Assembly (NCBI GenBank): GCA_009924535.1
Contig: RFRI01000019.1
Span: forward strand, 1-12,239
Source: Verrucomicrobiota bacterium
GTDB taxonomy: Bacteria > Verrucomicrobiota > Verrucomicrobiia > Opitutales > UBA953
Length of the DNA: 12,239 nucleotides
Direction: 5' to 3'
In this document: one piece after another, positions 1 through 7,163 of the stretch
Layout of the letters: every line of letters starts with the position of its first letter
Position numbering within the stretch: position 1 is the stretch's first letter
Notes under the pieces: generated by a model
What the model saw: only the letters and a program-made list of their open reading frames with translations
Databases searched by the model: none
Told to the model about the DNA's origin: nothing
Made by a program: the position numbers and the translations under genes

Positions 1-1672
1 GCGTGCCGGCGTCGAGCCGGACGGCGAGGCGATCAGAGAAGCCTAGCAGCAGGCAGCGTCGAATGGCGGCCGGATCGGCGACGCGATCGCTGACGGGAAG
101 CCCCTGCCCTTCCGCGAGCCTGAGGAACTGACGGGCGGCCTGATCGGCCTGGCGCGCGGCCTGGCCGTGCACGCCGAATCGATCGCAGGCGTCGGCGTCG
201 AACTTCAGGTCGATCGCCTGCTGCAGCAAAGCGAGCCGCGGGAAGAAGTCGGAGCCATCCTCCTGTTCGACGGAGTCGCGGGCGTTCTCGGTTCGGTCGT
301 CGACCTTGCGGAACAGGATATCGCGGCCTTGGGCCAGCCCGGCGATACGGCAGACTTCGTAGACGCAATCGAGCTCGCCCGCGGCGAGCAGCATGCGCGC
401 ATAGCGCGGGTGCGCTGGGAAGACGGACATACGGCGTCCGATCGGCGTGAGCTTACCTTGCGTGTCGACGGCACCGAGATCCGCCAAGACGGTCAACGCG
501 CGCTGGAGCGCCTTATCATCCGGCTTCTCATACCAGGGGAAGGTCGCGGCGTCGCCCCAGCCGGAAGACGAGAGGAGCAGAATCGTCTCGGAGAGGTCGA
601 CGCGCTTGATCTCGGGGACTTCGCGGAGCGGGCGGGCTTCGTGGTCGGTCTGCGACCAAAGACGGATGCAGCGGCCCGGGCCCGTACGGCCGGCGCGGCC
701 GGCGCGCTGCTCGGCGGAGGCCTGCGAGACCGGTTCGACCAACAAGGTGTCGATGCCGCGATGCGGATCAAAGCGTGCGATACGGGCGAGGCCGGCGTCG
801 ACCACCGCGCGCACGCCGGGGATGGTCAGCGAAGTCTCGGCGACGTTGGTCGCGACGATCACCTTGCGGCCGGGGCTCGGCTTGACGGCGCGATCTTGCT
901 CCTCGGGAGGCAACTCGCCGTAGAGCGGCAGGATGTCGACGCCGCCGGACTCGGGAAGATTCCGCACCGCGCCGATGGTCCGCATGATCTCGTAAGACCC
1001 CGGCATGAAGACCAGGATGTCGCCTTCGCTTTCTTCGCGGAGGACGCGACGGACCTGTTCCGCCGCGGCGTCCCAGATCGGCCGGGTCGAGTTGCGCGGC
1101 ATGTGCGTATACTCTATCTGGACGGGATAGGCGCGTCCGTCCGCCGCCAAGGTCTCGGCGGAGCCGAGCCACTTTGCCACGGCTTCGGTATCGAGCGTCG
1201 CGGACATCGCCATGATCAGCAGGTCGGGACGATGCGTCTCCTGCAGCCGGCGGGCGAGGGCCAAGGCCACGTCGGAATGCAGATTGCGTTCGTGGAATTC
1301 GTCGAAGACCACCGCACCGACGCCCTTGAGTTCCGGATCCGAGGCCATCTGCCGGAGCAGGAGGGCTTCGGTCACGAACTTGATCCGCGTCTGGGCGGAT
1401 TCCACGCGCTCGAAGCGGATCTGGTAGCCGACTTCGCCGCCGAGGCGAACCTCGCGTTCCTGCGCGATGCGCGCGGCCAGCAAGCGGGCGGCGATACGGC
1501 GAGGCTGCAGCACGATGATCTGGCCCTGCACGAGATTCAGGTCCAGGAGCATCTGAGGGATACGCGTCGACTTACCGGAGCCGGTCGGGGCGCGCAGCAC
1601 CAACCTGCGCACGCGCCCGCAGGCGGCGACGAGGCCGTCCTGCAGGGCGTCGATAGGCAGAGGTTGCTTCAT
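1..1672 (-). CDS. hrpB: HrpB-like DEAH-box ATP-dependent helicase (5' part, runs off left edge)
   Basis: The frame is open from an ATG at 1672 to the window edge and gives 557 N-terminal residues of a protein usually about 800-850 long. Superfamily 2 DEAH/RHA helicase motifs appear in order: Walker A APTGSGKS (28-35), motif II DEFH (124-127), motif III SAT (157-159), NVAETSLTIPG (276-286) and motif VI QRAGRAGR (322-329). DEFH in place of DEAH and the LPLYGELPPEEQ segment (248-259) fit HrpB better than HrpA. The family unwinds or remodels nucleic acid using NTP hydrolysis, but HrpB's cellular role is poorly defined. The ATG overlaps the phosphodiesterase stop as ATGA, so translation is probably coupled. 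The C-terminal HrpB-specific domain lies outside the window. Confidence 0.9.
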   Translation of the reverse strand, partial: MKQPLPIDALQDGLVAACGRVRRLVLRAPTGSGKSTRIPQMLLDLNLVQGQIIVLQPRRIAARLLAARIAQEREVRLGGEVGYQIRFERVESAQTRIKFVTEALLLRQMASDPELKGVGAVVFDEFHERNLHSDVALALARRLQETHRPDLLIMAMSATLDTEAVAKWLGSAETLAADGRAYPVQIEYTHMPRNSTRPIWDAAAEQVRRVLREESEGDILVFMPGSYEIMRTIGAVRNLPESGGVDILPLYGELPPEEQDRAVKPSPGRKVIVATNVAETSLTIPGVRAVVDAGLARIARFDPHRGIDTLLVEPVSQASAEQRAGRAGRTGPGRCIRLWSQTDHEARPLREVPEIKRVDLSETILLLSSSGWGDAATFPWYEKPDDKALQRALTVLADLGAVDTQGKLTPIGRRMSVFPAHPRYARMLLAAGELDCVYEVCRIAGLAQGRDILFRKVDDRTENARDSVEQEDGSDFFPRLALLQQAIDLKFDADACDRFGVHGQAARQADQAARQFLRLAEGQGLPVSDRVADPAAIRRCLLLGFSDRLAVRLDAGT

Positions 1673-2127
1673 GTCACGTCGAGGGGAATCAGGCGGGCGC
1701 TCGCCCTGCCCGCTCGCACCGTAATCCGGGCGACCGTCACGGGAAGGTTAAAGCGGCGAGGGCCGGCGCTGCCGGGGTTCAGCCTCAGCACGGCGCCATC
1801 CTGCTCGATCTTCGGGACATGCGTGTGCCCCGTGATCACGATGTCCGGCCGGAACGCGGCCTCATCCACCGGCAGGTCCCCGTGGTGCGTCAGGATACGC
1901 AATCCGGCGACGACCTGCAGGACGGTCAGCGGCAATGATTCGTCGTCATCGCAGTTGCCCGCCACGACATGACAGGGCGCGATTTCGGCGAGTTGCGGCA
2001 CGATCGACGGGCCGCAGACGTCGCCGGCATGGAAGATCACGTCGCACCCTTCGAGCGCGATGAGCGCCTCGGCGCGAAGGCGGCCGTGCGTATCGGAGAT
2101 GACGCCGATTTCGATCGACGGCGCCAC
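1669..2127 (-). CDS. YfcE/MJ0936-family metallophosphoesterase
   Basis: This 152-residue protein has the compact calcineurin-like phosphoesterase motif set: SDTHG (11-15), HAGDV (33-37), GNCD (57-60), HHGD (81-84) and GHTH (100-103), followed by NPGS (117-120). These supply the dinuclear metal ligands of YfcE/MJ0936 phosphodiesterases. The length is normal for the family and the protein looks cytoplasmic. The physiological substrate cannot be told from sequence. The start is GTG at 2127, two bases after the dnaX stop, chosen because it places SDTHG at the usual distance from the N terminus. No Shine-Dalgarno sequence precedes it, so translation probably follows termination of dnaX. The 3' end overlaps the helicase ATG by 4 bases. 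It probably belongs to a dnaX-phosphodiesterase-hrpB operon. Confidence 0.87.
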   Translation of the reverse strand: MAPSIEIGVISDTHGRLRAEALIALEGCDVIFHAGDVCGPSIVPQLAEIAPCHVVAGNCDDDESLPLTVLQVVAGLRILTHHGDLPVDEAAFRPDIVITGHTHVPKIEQDGAVLRLNPGSAGPRRFNLPVTVARITVRAGRASARLIPLDVT

Positions 2128-2129
2128 GG

Positions 2130-3671
2130 TCAGAGCGGGCGACGGAGCTTGCCGACCGGGACCGGACGGAGGGCCGTGAACTCGGCGCCGATCGTGTCCT
2201 TCAGCTTCTCCTTCAGGCCGGGAGGCAACGACTTGACCGCCTCGATGAATTCCTTGTCGCCCGGGAAGGCCGTCTTGCCGACCTCGGCGACCAGCAGGCT
2301 GGCGAGGGCGGATTCCGGAAAGACGAAGTCGGCACGGCGATCGGAGCTGCTGGCTTCGGCCTCGGCGGCATCGACGTCCAGCGGCGGAAGGGATTCCTCC
2401 AGCATGCCCGAGTCCTCGATCGGCACGTCCACGACCCGTGAGGGCGTGGGATTGACGGCCGGAGCGGGTTCGACGGCGGGAGCGGCTGCGCTCGGCTCAG
2501 GCCCCGCCGATACGGCCAGCGTGGTCCTTATTTTTTTTTGGCCGGGCTCCCGAGGGAGACCAGCTGCGGCGGCGGCGATGTCTTTGATGAGCAGGTCTAT
2601 CGACCGCGACCTACTTTGTTCGATCGCCTTGAGGAGAGTGACTTCGAAGTTGGCCCGCGGCGAGAGCCCTTGGCGGATGCCGTTCTCCCCTTCCTGCAGG
2701 CATTCAAGAAGACGCACGAGCTGCTCGGTGGCGAGCGGAGCGCCGAGTTGGGCGGAAGAGCCGCCGGAGCGGACCGCATCCAGGGTGGCGGCGCGAACGC
2801 GGACCTGCAGGTCAGCGAGCACGCGAAGGAGGTCGCGGCCTTCGGCGTGGAAAGCGTCACAGAGCGCGAGGACCTTCTTGCCGTCGCAGGTGGCGATGCC
2901 GTGGCAGAGGTCGGTGACCTGCTGGACGGAGGCGAGGCCGTAGATGGAAAGCACGTCTGCCTCGGTGATCTTCTTGCCGGAGAAGGAAATCACCTGGTCG
3001 AGGATGGACTGCGAGTCGCGCATGCCGCCGGAAGCCAGGCGGGCGATCGCCGTGAGAGCGTGCTGATCGGCCGTCACGCCGTCGGCCTTGACGATGCGGG
3101 CGAGCTGGGCGGCGATGACGTCTTCAGAGATCGGATGGAACTCCAGGCGCTGGCAGCGGGAAGTGATGGTCGGGAGGATCTTATCCGCCTCGGTCGTCGC
3201 CAGGATGAACTTAACCCAGGGCGGCGGCTCCTCGAGCGTCTTGAGGAGCGCGTTGAAGGCGTCCTTCGAGAGCTGGTGGACTTCGTCGATGATGAAGACC
3301 TTGAACGGGCAGTTGCTCGGGGCGTACTGGCATTCGTCGCGGATACGCTTGGCGTCCTCGATGCCGCGGTTGGAGGCGGCGTCGATCTCGACCACGTCGA
3401 GGCAGCTGCCCTTCTCGATCGCCAGGCAGACCGGGTCGTCGAGGGAGAAATCCGGCTTCGGTCCGCCGGCGCAGTTCAGGGCCTTGGCCAGGATGCGGGC
3501 GGTGGTCGTCTTACCCGTGCCACGCGGACCGATGAAGAGATAGGCGTGCGCCATACGCTTCGTCTCGAGCGCATTGCGGAGGGTCCTGACGATGTGTTCC
3601 TGTCCGACGAGTTCGTCGAAGCAACGGGGGCGCCAGCGGCGCGCGATGACCTGGAAGCCGGGTTCAGACAC
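2130..3671 (-). CDS. dnaX: DNA polymerase III subunits tau/gamma (clamp-loader ATPase)
   Basis: This 513-residue AAA+ protein is the motor of the clamp loader, which places the sliding clamp on primed DNA. Seen: the N-terminal RRWRPRCFDELVGQ signature, Walker A GPRGTGKT (48-55), Walker B with DEVH (129-132), sensor 1 LATTE (157-161), the SRC arginine-finger motif (171-173, Arg172) and sensor 2 GGMRD. After the collar domain an Ala/Pro-rich linker begins near 380 and leads to a short tau-specific C-terminal domain. The protein is shorter than E. coli tau (643). The linker starts at an A9 run, described separately, that can yield a gamma-like product of 380-391 residues. Of the four zinc-ligand cysteines of E. 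coli DnaX, two appear to be missing (Cys67 and Cys82 remain). The start is GTG at 3671, immediately before the conserved N terminus. Confidence 0.95.
   Translation of the reverse strand: MSEPGFQVIARRWRPRCFDELVGQEHIVRTLRNALETKRMAHAYLFIGPRGTGKTTTARILAKALNCAGGPKPDFSLDDPVCLAIEKGSCLDVVEIDAASNRGIEDAKRIRDECQYAPSNCPFKVFIIDEVHQLSKDAFNALLKTLEEPPPWVKFILATTEADKILPTITSRCQRLEFHPISEDVIAAQLARIVKADGVTADQHALTAIARLASGGMRDSQSILDQVISFSGKKITEADVLSIYGLASVQQVTDLCHGIATCDGKKVLALCDAFHAEGRDLLRVLADLQVRVRAATLDAVRSGGSSAQLGAPLATEQLVRLLECLQEGENGIRQGLSPRANFEVTLLKAIEQSRSRSIDLLIKDIAAAAAGLPREPGQKKIRTTLAVSAGPEPSAAAPAVEPAPAVNPTPSRVVDVPIEDSGMLEESLPPLDVDAAEAEASSSDRRADFVFPESALASLLVAEVGKTAFPGDKEFIEAVKSLPPGLKEKLKDTIGAEFTALRPVPVGKLRRPL
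2492..2551 (-). promoter_or_regulatory. dnaX: dnaX slippery A9 site with gamma-type stops in both alternative frames
   Basis: On the minus strand nine consecutive A (2539-2531) span codons 378-381, read CAA AAA AAA ATA in the tau frame. Losing one A, or a +1 shift, puts TAA (2530-2528) directly after Lys380. Gaining one A, or a -1 shift, adds eleven codons and ends at TGA (2499-2497). A Shine-Dalgarno-like GGGAG (2551-2547) lies 7 bases upstream. A weak 5-bp stem (2510-2506 with 2496-2492, 9-base loop) lies downstream. Programmed -1 frameshifting at an A-rich site in E. coli dnaX and transcriptional slippage at an A9 run in Thermus dnaX are established precedents. Use of this site is inferred. 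Confidence 0.75.
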
Positions 3672-3707
3672 TGGCGACTAGGTAAGGAAGGGCCGAAGGG
3701 GTGTCAA
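3672..3707 (-). promoter_or_regulatory. Candidate dnaX promoter, possibly giving a leaderless mRNA
   Basis: A perfect TTGACA (3707-3702) is followed, after 17 bases, by a weak -10-like TACCTA (3684-3679). Only 7 bases separate this hexamer from the GTG of dnaX, so a transcript from here would begin at or next to the start codon. The -10 match is poor and the region is only 52 bases long, so dnaX could equally be read through from guaA. Confidence 0.3.
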
Positions 3708-3721
3708 CGGGGCAAACCCCG
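3708..3721 (-). terminator. Short GC hairpin after guaA, weak terminator candidate
   Basis: CGGGG and CCCCG form a 5-bp stem with a TTTG loop two bases after the guaA stop codon. No T-tract follows, because the sequence runs straight into TTGACA. At best it attenuates transcription or protects the guaA 3' end. Confidence 0.3.
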
Positions 3722-3723
3722 GC

Positions 3724-5280
3724 TTATTCCCATTCGATGGTCGCCGGCGGCTTGGACGAGACGTCGTAGACCACGCGGTTGATGCCCTTCACTTCGTTGA
3801 TGATCCGGGTCGAGGCACGCTGCAGCACATCGTACGGCAGGCGGGCCCAGTCGGCCGTCATCGCGTCGGAAGAAGTCACCGCGCGGAGGGCGCAGACGTT
3901 GTCGTAGGTACGTCCGTCGCCCATCACGCCGACGCTGCGCACCGGCAGGAAGACCGCGAAGGCCTGCCAGACTTTGGCGTACTGTCCGGAGGTGCGAAGT
4001 TCGTTGATGAAGATGTCGTCGGCCTTGCGGAGCACCTCGAGGCGCTCCTTGGTGATGTCGCCGCAGACGCGGACCGCGAGGCCGGGACCCGGGAACGGGT
4101 GGCGCCAGACCATCTCATGAGGCAGGCCGAGGGCTTCGCCGAGGGCGCGCACCTCATCCTTGAAGAGTTCGCGCAGAGGCTCGAGCAGCTTCAGCTTCAT
4201 GTGCTTGGGCAGGCCGCCCACGTTGTGGTGGCTCTTGATCGTGGCGGCCGGACCGCCGTTGGGCGAAAGAGATTCGATGACGTCGGGGTAGAGCGTGCCC
4301 TGGGCGAGGAAGTCGACCTTGCCCTTCTTCGTGCGCTGGACCTCGGCGATCGAGCGTTCGAAGACCTTGATGAACTCATGGCCGATGATCTTACGCTTGC
4401 GCTCGGGGTCGGTGACGCCCTTGAGCTTGCGGAGGAAGACCGCGGAGGCGTCGACGACGCGGAGGTCGACCTTGAACTTGCCGCGGAACATCTTCTCGAC
4501 CTGGGCCCGTTCGTTGAGGCGGAGCAGGCCGTTATCGACGAAGACACAGGTCAGCTGCTTGCCGATGGCGCGCTGGATGAGGGCGGCCGCGACGGAGGAA
4601 TCGACGCCACCGGAGAGGCCCAGGATGACCTGGGACTTGCCGACCTTCTCGCGGATCTCGCGGACGGCCGTCTCGACGTAGTCGTCCATCTTCCAGGTCG
4701 GCTTGCAGCGGCAGATGCGGAAGAGGAAGTTGCGGAGGATGTCGATGCCGCGCTCGGAGTGGGCGACCTCGGGGTGGAACTGGATGCCGTAGAAGCGGCG
4801 CTTCGGATCCTCGATGACCGCGCACTCGGAGTTCTCGGTGGAGGCGACGGCCTTGAAGCCGCGCGGGAGGCGGGTGATCTTGTCGCCGTGCGAATTCCAG
4901 ATGCGCAGCGGAGACTTCAGTCCCTGCAGGAGCTGGGAGCCCTTGCCGAAGGATAGCGTGCCGTGACCGTACTCGCGATGGGAGCTGCTGGCGACGTTAC
5001 CGCCGAGCATCTGGCCCATGAGCTGGACGCCGTAGCAGATGCCCAGCACGGGCAGGCCCATCTCGAAGACGCCGGTGTGCGGATGGGGCGAGCCCTTGGC
5101 CTTCACGCTGTCCGGGCCGCCGGAGAGGATGATGCCTACCACGCCGTCGGCGCGAAGGGTTTCGGGCGTGACGCCGAAGGGATAGATGCGGGAGTGGACG
5201 TTGCACTCGCGGATGCGGCGCGCGATGACCTTGGTCAGCTGCGAACCGAAATCGAGAATGGCGATGGACTGGGTAGCCAT
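3724..5280 (-). CDS. guaA: GMP synthase (glutamine-hydrolysing)
   Basis: GuaA converts XMP to GMP using ATP and ammonia released from glutamine, the last step of GMP synthesis. The protein is 518 residues, normal for the family. The class I glutamine amidotransferase domain has ILSGGPDSV (51-59), the nucleophile Cys82 in GICYGVQ, and His169/Glu171 in HPEV. The ATP pyrophosphatase domain has the PP-loop SGGVDSS (223-229). The C-terminal dimerisation domain carries RHPFPGPGLAVR and ends PPATIEWE, as expected. I start at ATG 5280 (MATQSIAILDFG), where homologues begin. The frame stays open to 5388, but that extension is proline/arginine-rich and overlaps the upstream small gene. The leader has CCCACAC 9 bases before the ATG and no Shine-Dalgarno sequence. 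It lies 20 bases after the zinc-ribbon gene, so the two are probably cotranscribed. Confidence 0.96.
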   Translation of the reverse strand: MATQSIAILDFGSQLTKVIARRIRECNVHSRIYPFGVTPETLRADGVVGIILSGGPDSVKAKGSPHPHTGVFEMGLPVLGICYGVQLMGQMLGGNVASSSHREYGHGTLSFGKGSQLLQGLKSPLRIWNSHGDKITRLPRGFKAVASTENSECAVIEDPKRRFYGIQFHPEVAHSERGIDILRNFLFRICRCKPTWKMDDYVETAVREIREKVGKSQVILGLSGGVDSSVAAALIQRAIGKQLTCVFVDNGLLRLNERAQVEKMFRGKFKVDLRVVDASAVFLRKLKGVTDPERKRKIIGHEFIKVFERSIAEVQRTKKGKVDFLAQGTLYPDVIESLSPNGGPAATIKSHHNVGGLPKHMKLKLLEPLRELFKDEVRALGEALGLPHEMVWRHPFPGPGLAVRVCGDITKERLEVLRKADDIFINELRTSGQYAKVWQAFAVFLPVRSVGVMGDGRTYDNVCALRAVTSSDAMTADWARLPYDVLQRASTRIINEVKGINRVVYDVSSKPPATIEWE

Positions 5281-5300
5281 GGTGGGAAAGTGTGGGGGAT

Positions 5301-5537
5301 TCAGAACTTGAGGCGAACATTGTTCCAGCCGCAACGAGGGCAGACGGCCTCCTCGCGGCGGCGGGGGCGGACGTAAGTCACGTTGCAACGGACGCAGGAA
5401 AAGGCGGAATTGAGGCGGCGGTGGTCCGAAAGCAGCACGTCGCGCCGGTCATACCAGGCCTGCAGGCCGAACAAGACGACCGCACCGAGTCCGGCCAGGA
5501 AGGCCAGGAAGACGGCAAGGTCGACGGACTGCAGCAT
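5301..5537 (-). CDS. Small membrane-anchored zinc-ribbon protein, function unknown
   Basis: This 78-residue protein has one hydrophobic helix (about residues 7-28, rich in Leu, Val, Ala and Phe) and a basic/polar segment (29-46). A CxxC...CxxC zinc ribbon follows, with Cys48, Cys51, Cys66 and Cys69. The second pair sits in CPRCGW, typical of zinc-ribbon knuckles. I predict a single-pass protein; the positive residues after the helix suggest a cytoplasmic ribbon. I do not recognise a named family. It lies between the rplQ terminator and guaA, with the guaA ATG 20 bases downstream. The sequence before its ATG is pyrimidine-rich (CCCCTCCTC), the opposite of a Shine-Dalgarno site. The coordinated cysteines, GC-rich codons and tight packing suggest a real gene. 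Confidence 0.72.
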   Translation of the reverse strand: MLQSVDLAVFLAFLAGLGAVVLFGLQAWYDRRDVLLSDHRRLNSAFSCVRCNVTYVRPRRREEAVCPRCGWNNVRLKF

Positions 5538-5554
5538 GGTGGCGAGGAGGGGTT

Positions 5555-5595
5555 AAAAAGGCGAGACGCGCCAGCCGGAGGGCGGACGCGTCTCG
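5555..5595 (-). terminator. Intrinsic terminator after rplQ
   Basis: On the minus strand CGAGACGCG (5595-5587) pairs perfectly with CGCGTCTCG (5570-5562) across a 16-base loop, a 9-bp GC-rich stem. CC and then TTTTT (5559-5555) follow. It sits 22 bases after the rplQ stop and marks the end of the ribosomal-protein/RNA polymerase operon. Its T-tract ends only 17 bases before the ATG of the zinc-ribbon gene. Confidence 0.85.
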
Positions 5596-5617
5596 GGTTC
5601 AAGCCTAGGCGATAAGC

Positions 5618-6088
5618 TTAGGCCTGGGCAGAAGCGGCGGCCGCTTCCTTCTTGGCCTTGGGCTTGCGCGCCGTCTTGGCCTTCGGCGTCATGGCCGGAG
5701 ACTTGTCGTCCTTGGCCACGAGCTCGATGATGGCCGTCTCAGCCGCGTCACCCTTACGGGCGCCGAGCTTGTAGATGCGGGTGTAACCGCCGGTGCGACC
5801 GAGGAACTGCTGCACGCGCTCCTTGAACAGGAGCTGGGCGGCGTCTTCGTTGCGCAGCTTGGCGATGGCCAGGCGGTAGTAGTGGAGCTTCACCGACTTG
5901 TCGGCGGACTGCTCGGCCTTCTTGGCGTAGGTGATGACCTGCTCGGCGAAAGGACGGAGGGCCTTGGCGCGGGAGAGGGTCGTCGTGATGCGGGCGTTGG
6001 TGAACAGCGCGGAAGCGAGGTTACCGATGAGCGAGCGGCGGTGGGCCGTCTTGACGCCGAGGACGTGATTGTGTTTGCGGTGACGCAT
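5618..6088 (-). CDS. rplQ: 50S ribosomal protein L17
   Basis: L17 sits near the polypeptide exit tunnel of the large subunit. The N terminus MRHRKHNHVLG and the following RRSLIGNLASALF are diagnostic, and the core continues to about residue 124 (ELV). The protein is 156 residues against a usual 115-130. The extra length is a Lys/Ala/Pro tail from about 125 (PKAK and RKPKAKKEAAAA), probably disordered and rRNA-binding. It is the last gene of the alpha operon, 21 bases after rpoA, and is followed by a strong terminator. The leader has CCCACAC two bases before the ATG and no Shine-Dalgarno sequence. Confidence 0.97.
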   Translation of the reverse strand: MRHRKHNHVLGVKTAHRRSLIGNLASALFTNARITTTLSRAKALRPFAEQVITYAKKAEQSADKSVKLHYYRLAIAKLRNEDAAQLLFKERVQQFLGRTGGYTRIYKLGARKGDAAETAIIELVAKDDKSPAMTPKAKTARKPKAKKEAAAASAQA

Positions 6089-6100
6089 GAGTGTGGGTTC
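6089..6100 (-). promoter_or_regulatory. rplQ translation leader, ACAC type without Shine-Dalgarno
   Basis: The twelve bases before the ATG read GAACCCACACTC. There is no purine-rich Shine-Dalgarno stretch. The AACCCACAC core resembles the leaders of rplO, rpsD and rpoA. Confidence 0.45.
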
Positions 6101-6109
6101 CGGTCTGGA

Positions 6110-7126
6110 TTAGGCGTTCACGCCCTTGTCGAGGAGACCTTCGTTGATCTTCTGGCCGAGGGACAGGCCGAGCTGTTCGAGCTTGGCCTTGATCTCGTTC
6201 AGGGACTTCTTGCCGAAGTTGCGGTACTTGAGCATCTCCTGCTCGGTCTTCATCGCCAGTTCGCCGACGGTGTTGATGTTGGCGTTGTTGAGGCAGTTGG
6301 CGGCGCGGACGGAGAGTTCGATCTCGTTGACCGACATGTTGAGCAGCTTGCGGAGACGGTTGGTCTCTTCGCTGATCTCCTTGTGGCCGGTCTCGAACTC
6401 GACGGAGTCGGCGGAGACGGTGTCGAACACCTCGAGATGGTGGCGCAGGATGGCGGACGCTTCCTTAAGGGCTTCGTCCGGGGTGATGCGGCCGTCGGTC
6501 GAGATCTCGAGGACGAGCTTATCGTAGTCGGTCTTGTCGCCCGAGCGGGTGGACTCGACGGAGTACTTCACGAGGGTGACGGGAGAGAAGAGGGAGTCGA
6601 CGGGGATGGAACCGATGGCCTGTTCGGCCTTCTTGTTCTCCTCGGCGGAAGCCCAGCTGCGACCCACGGTGACTTCGAGGTCGGCGTAGAAGCGACGCTT
6701 GCGGTCGAGGGTGCAGATGACCTGGTCAGGATTGACGAGGGTGACGGTGGCTCCCTTGGTCTCGAACTTGATGTCCGAGGCCTTCACGGGGCCGGTCTTG
6801 TTGACATCGATGGTGCCCTTGAAGGCTTCGCGCTTGTTGGCCTCGGTGCGGATGCGCACCTTCTTGAGGTTGAGGACGATCTCGGTGACGTCTTCGACGA
6901 CGCCTTCGATCGGCTGGAACTCGTGCTGCACGCCTTCGATCGTCACGGCGGAGATCGCGGCGCCTTCGATGGAGCTCAGCAGGATGCGGCGGAGGGAGTT
7001 GCCGACGGTGTGACCGAAGCCGGTCTCGAAGGGCTCGGCGAAATACTTCGCGTAGGTGGGGGTGGCGGAAGACTCCTCCTTCTTGAGGGTCTTGGGGCGT
7101 TGGAATTGTCCGAGTCGCTTGGTCAT
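6110..7126 (-). CDS. rpoA: RNA polymerase alpha subunit
   Basis: This 338-residue alpha subunit nucleates RNA polymerase assembly and contacts promoter UP elements and activators. The N-terminal dimerisation domain has GFGHTVGNSLRRILLSS (36-52) and the GVVEDVTEIVLNLK region. The C-terminal domain (about 263-338) has SVRAANCLNNANI and YRNFGKKSLNEI, its helix-hairpin-helix DNA-binding unit. I start at ATG 7126 (MTKRLGQF). The frame remains open upstream into rpsD, but that stretch is a shadow of rpsD. The gene lies 37 bases after rpsD in the standard alpha-operon order. The bases before the ATG include CCCACAG, with no Shine-Dalgarno sequence. Confidence 0.97.
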   Translation of the reverse strand: MTKRLGQFQRPKTLKKEESSATPTYAKYFAEPFETGFGHTVGNSLRRILLSSIEGAAISAVTIEGVQHEFQPIEGVVEDVTEIVLNLKKVRIRTEANKREAFKGTIDVNKTGPVKASDIKFETKGATVTLVNPDQVICTLDRKRRFYADLEVTVGRSWASAEENKKAEQAIGSIPVDSLFSPVTLVKYSVESTRSGDKTDYDKLVLEISTDGRITPDEALKEASAILRHHLEVFDTVSADSVEFETGHKEISEETNRLRKLLNMSVNEIELSVRAANCLNNANINTVGELAMKTEQEMLKYRNFGKKSLNEIKAKLEQLGLSLGQKINEGLLDKGVNA

Positions 7127-7138
7127 GTCTGTGGGTCC
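7127..7138 (-). promoter_or_regulatory. rpoA translation leader, ACAC type without Shine-Dalgarno
   Basis: The twelve bases before the ATG read GGACCCACAGAC, close to the rplQ leader in sequence and spacing. Confidence 0.4.
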
Positions 7139-7163
7139 GTTGGGTGTTTGGTCTGTGCTGGGA

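Noticed and set aside
167..1972. Long plus-strand open frame (601 codons) opposite hrpB and the phosphodiesterase
   Set aside because: The minus strand here encodes an intact helicase with all motifs. The plus-strand product has shadow-type composition and no known motif.
2538..3782. Plus-strand open frame opposite dnaX
   Set aside because: Complementary shadow of DnaX. Its leucine-, aspartate- and glycine-rich content mirrors the sense codons.
5281..5388. N-terminal extension of guaA
   Set aside because: It overlaps the zinc-ribbon gene in another frame and is proline/arginine-rich. The GuaA family begins at MATQSIAILDFG.
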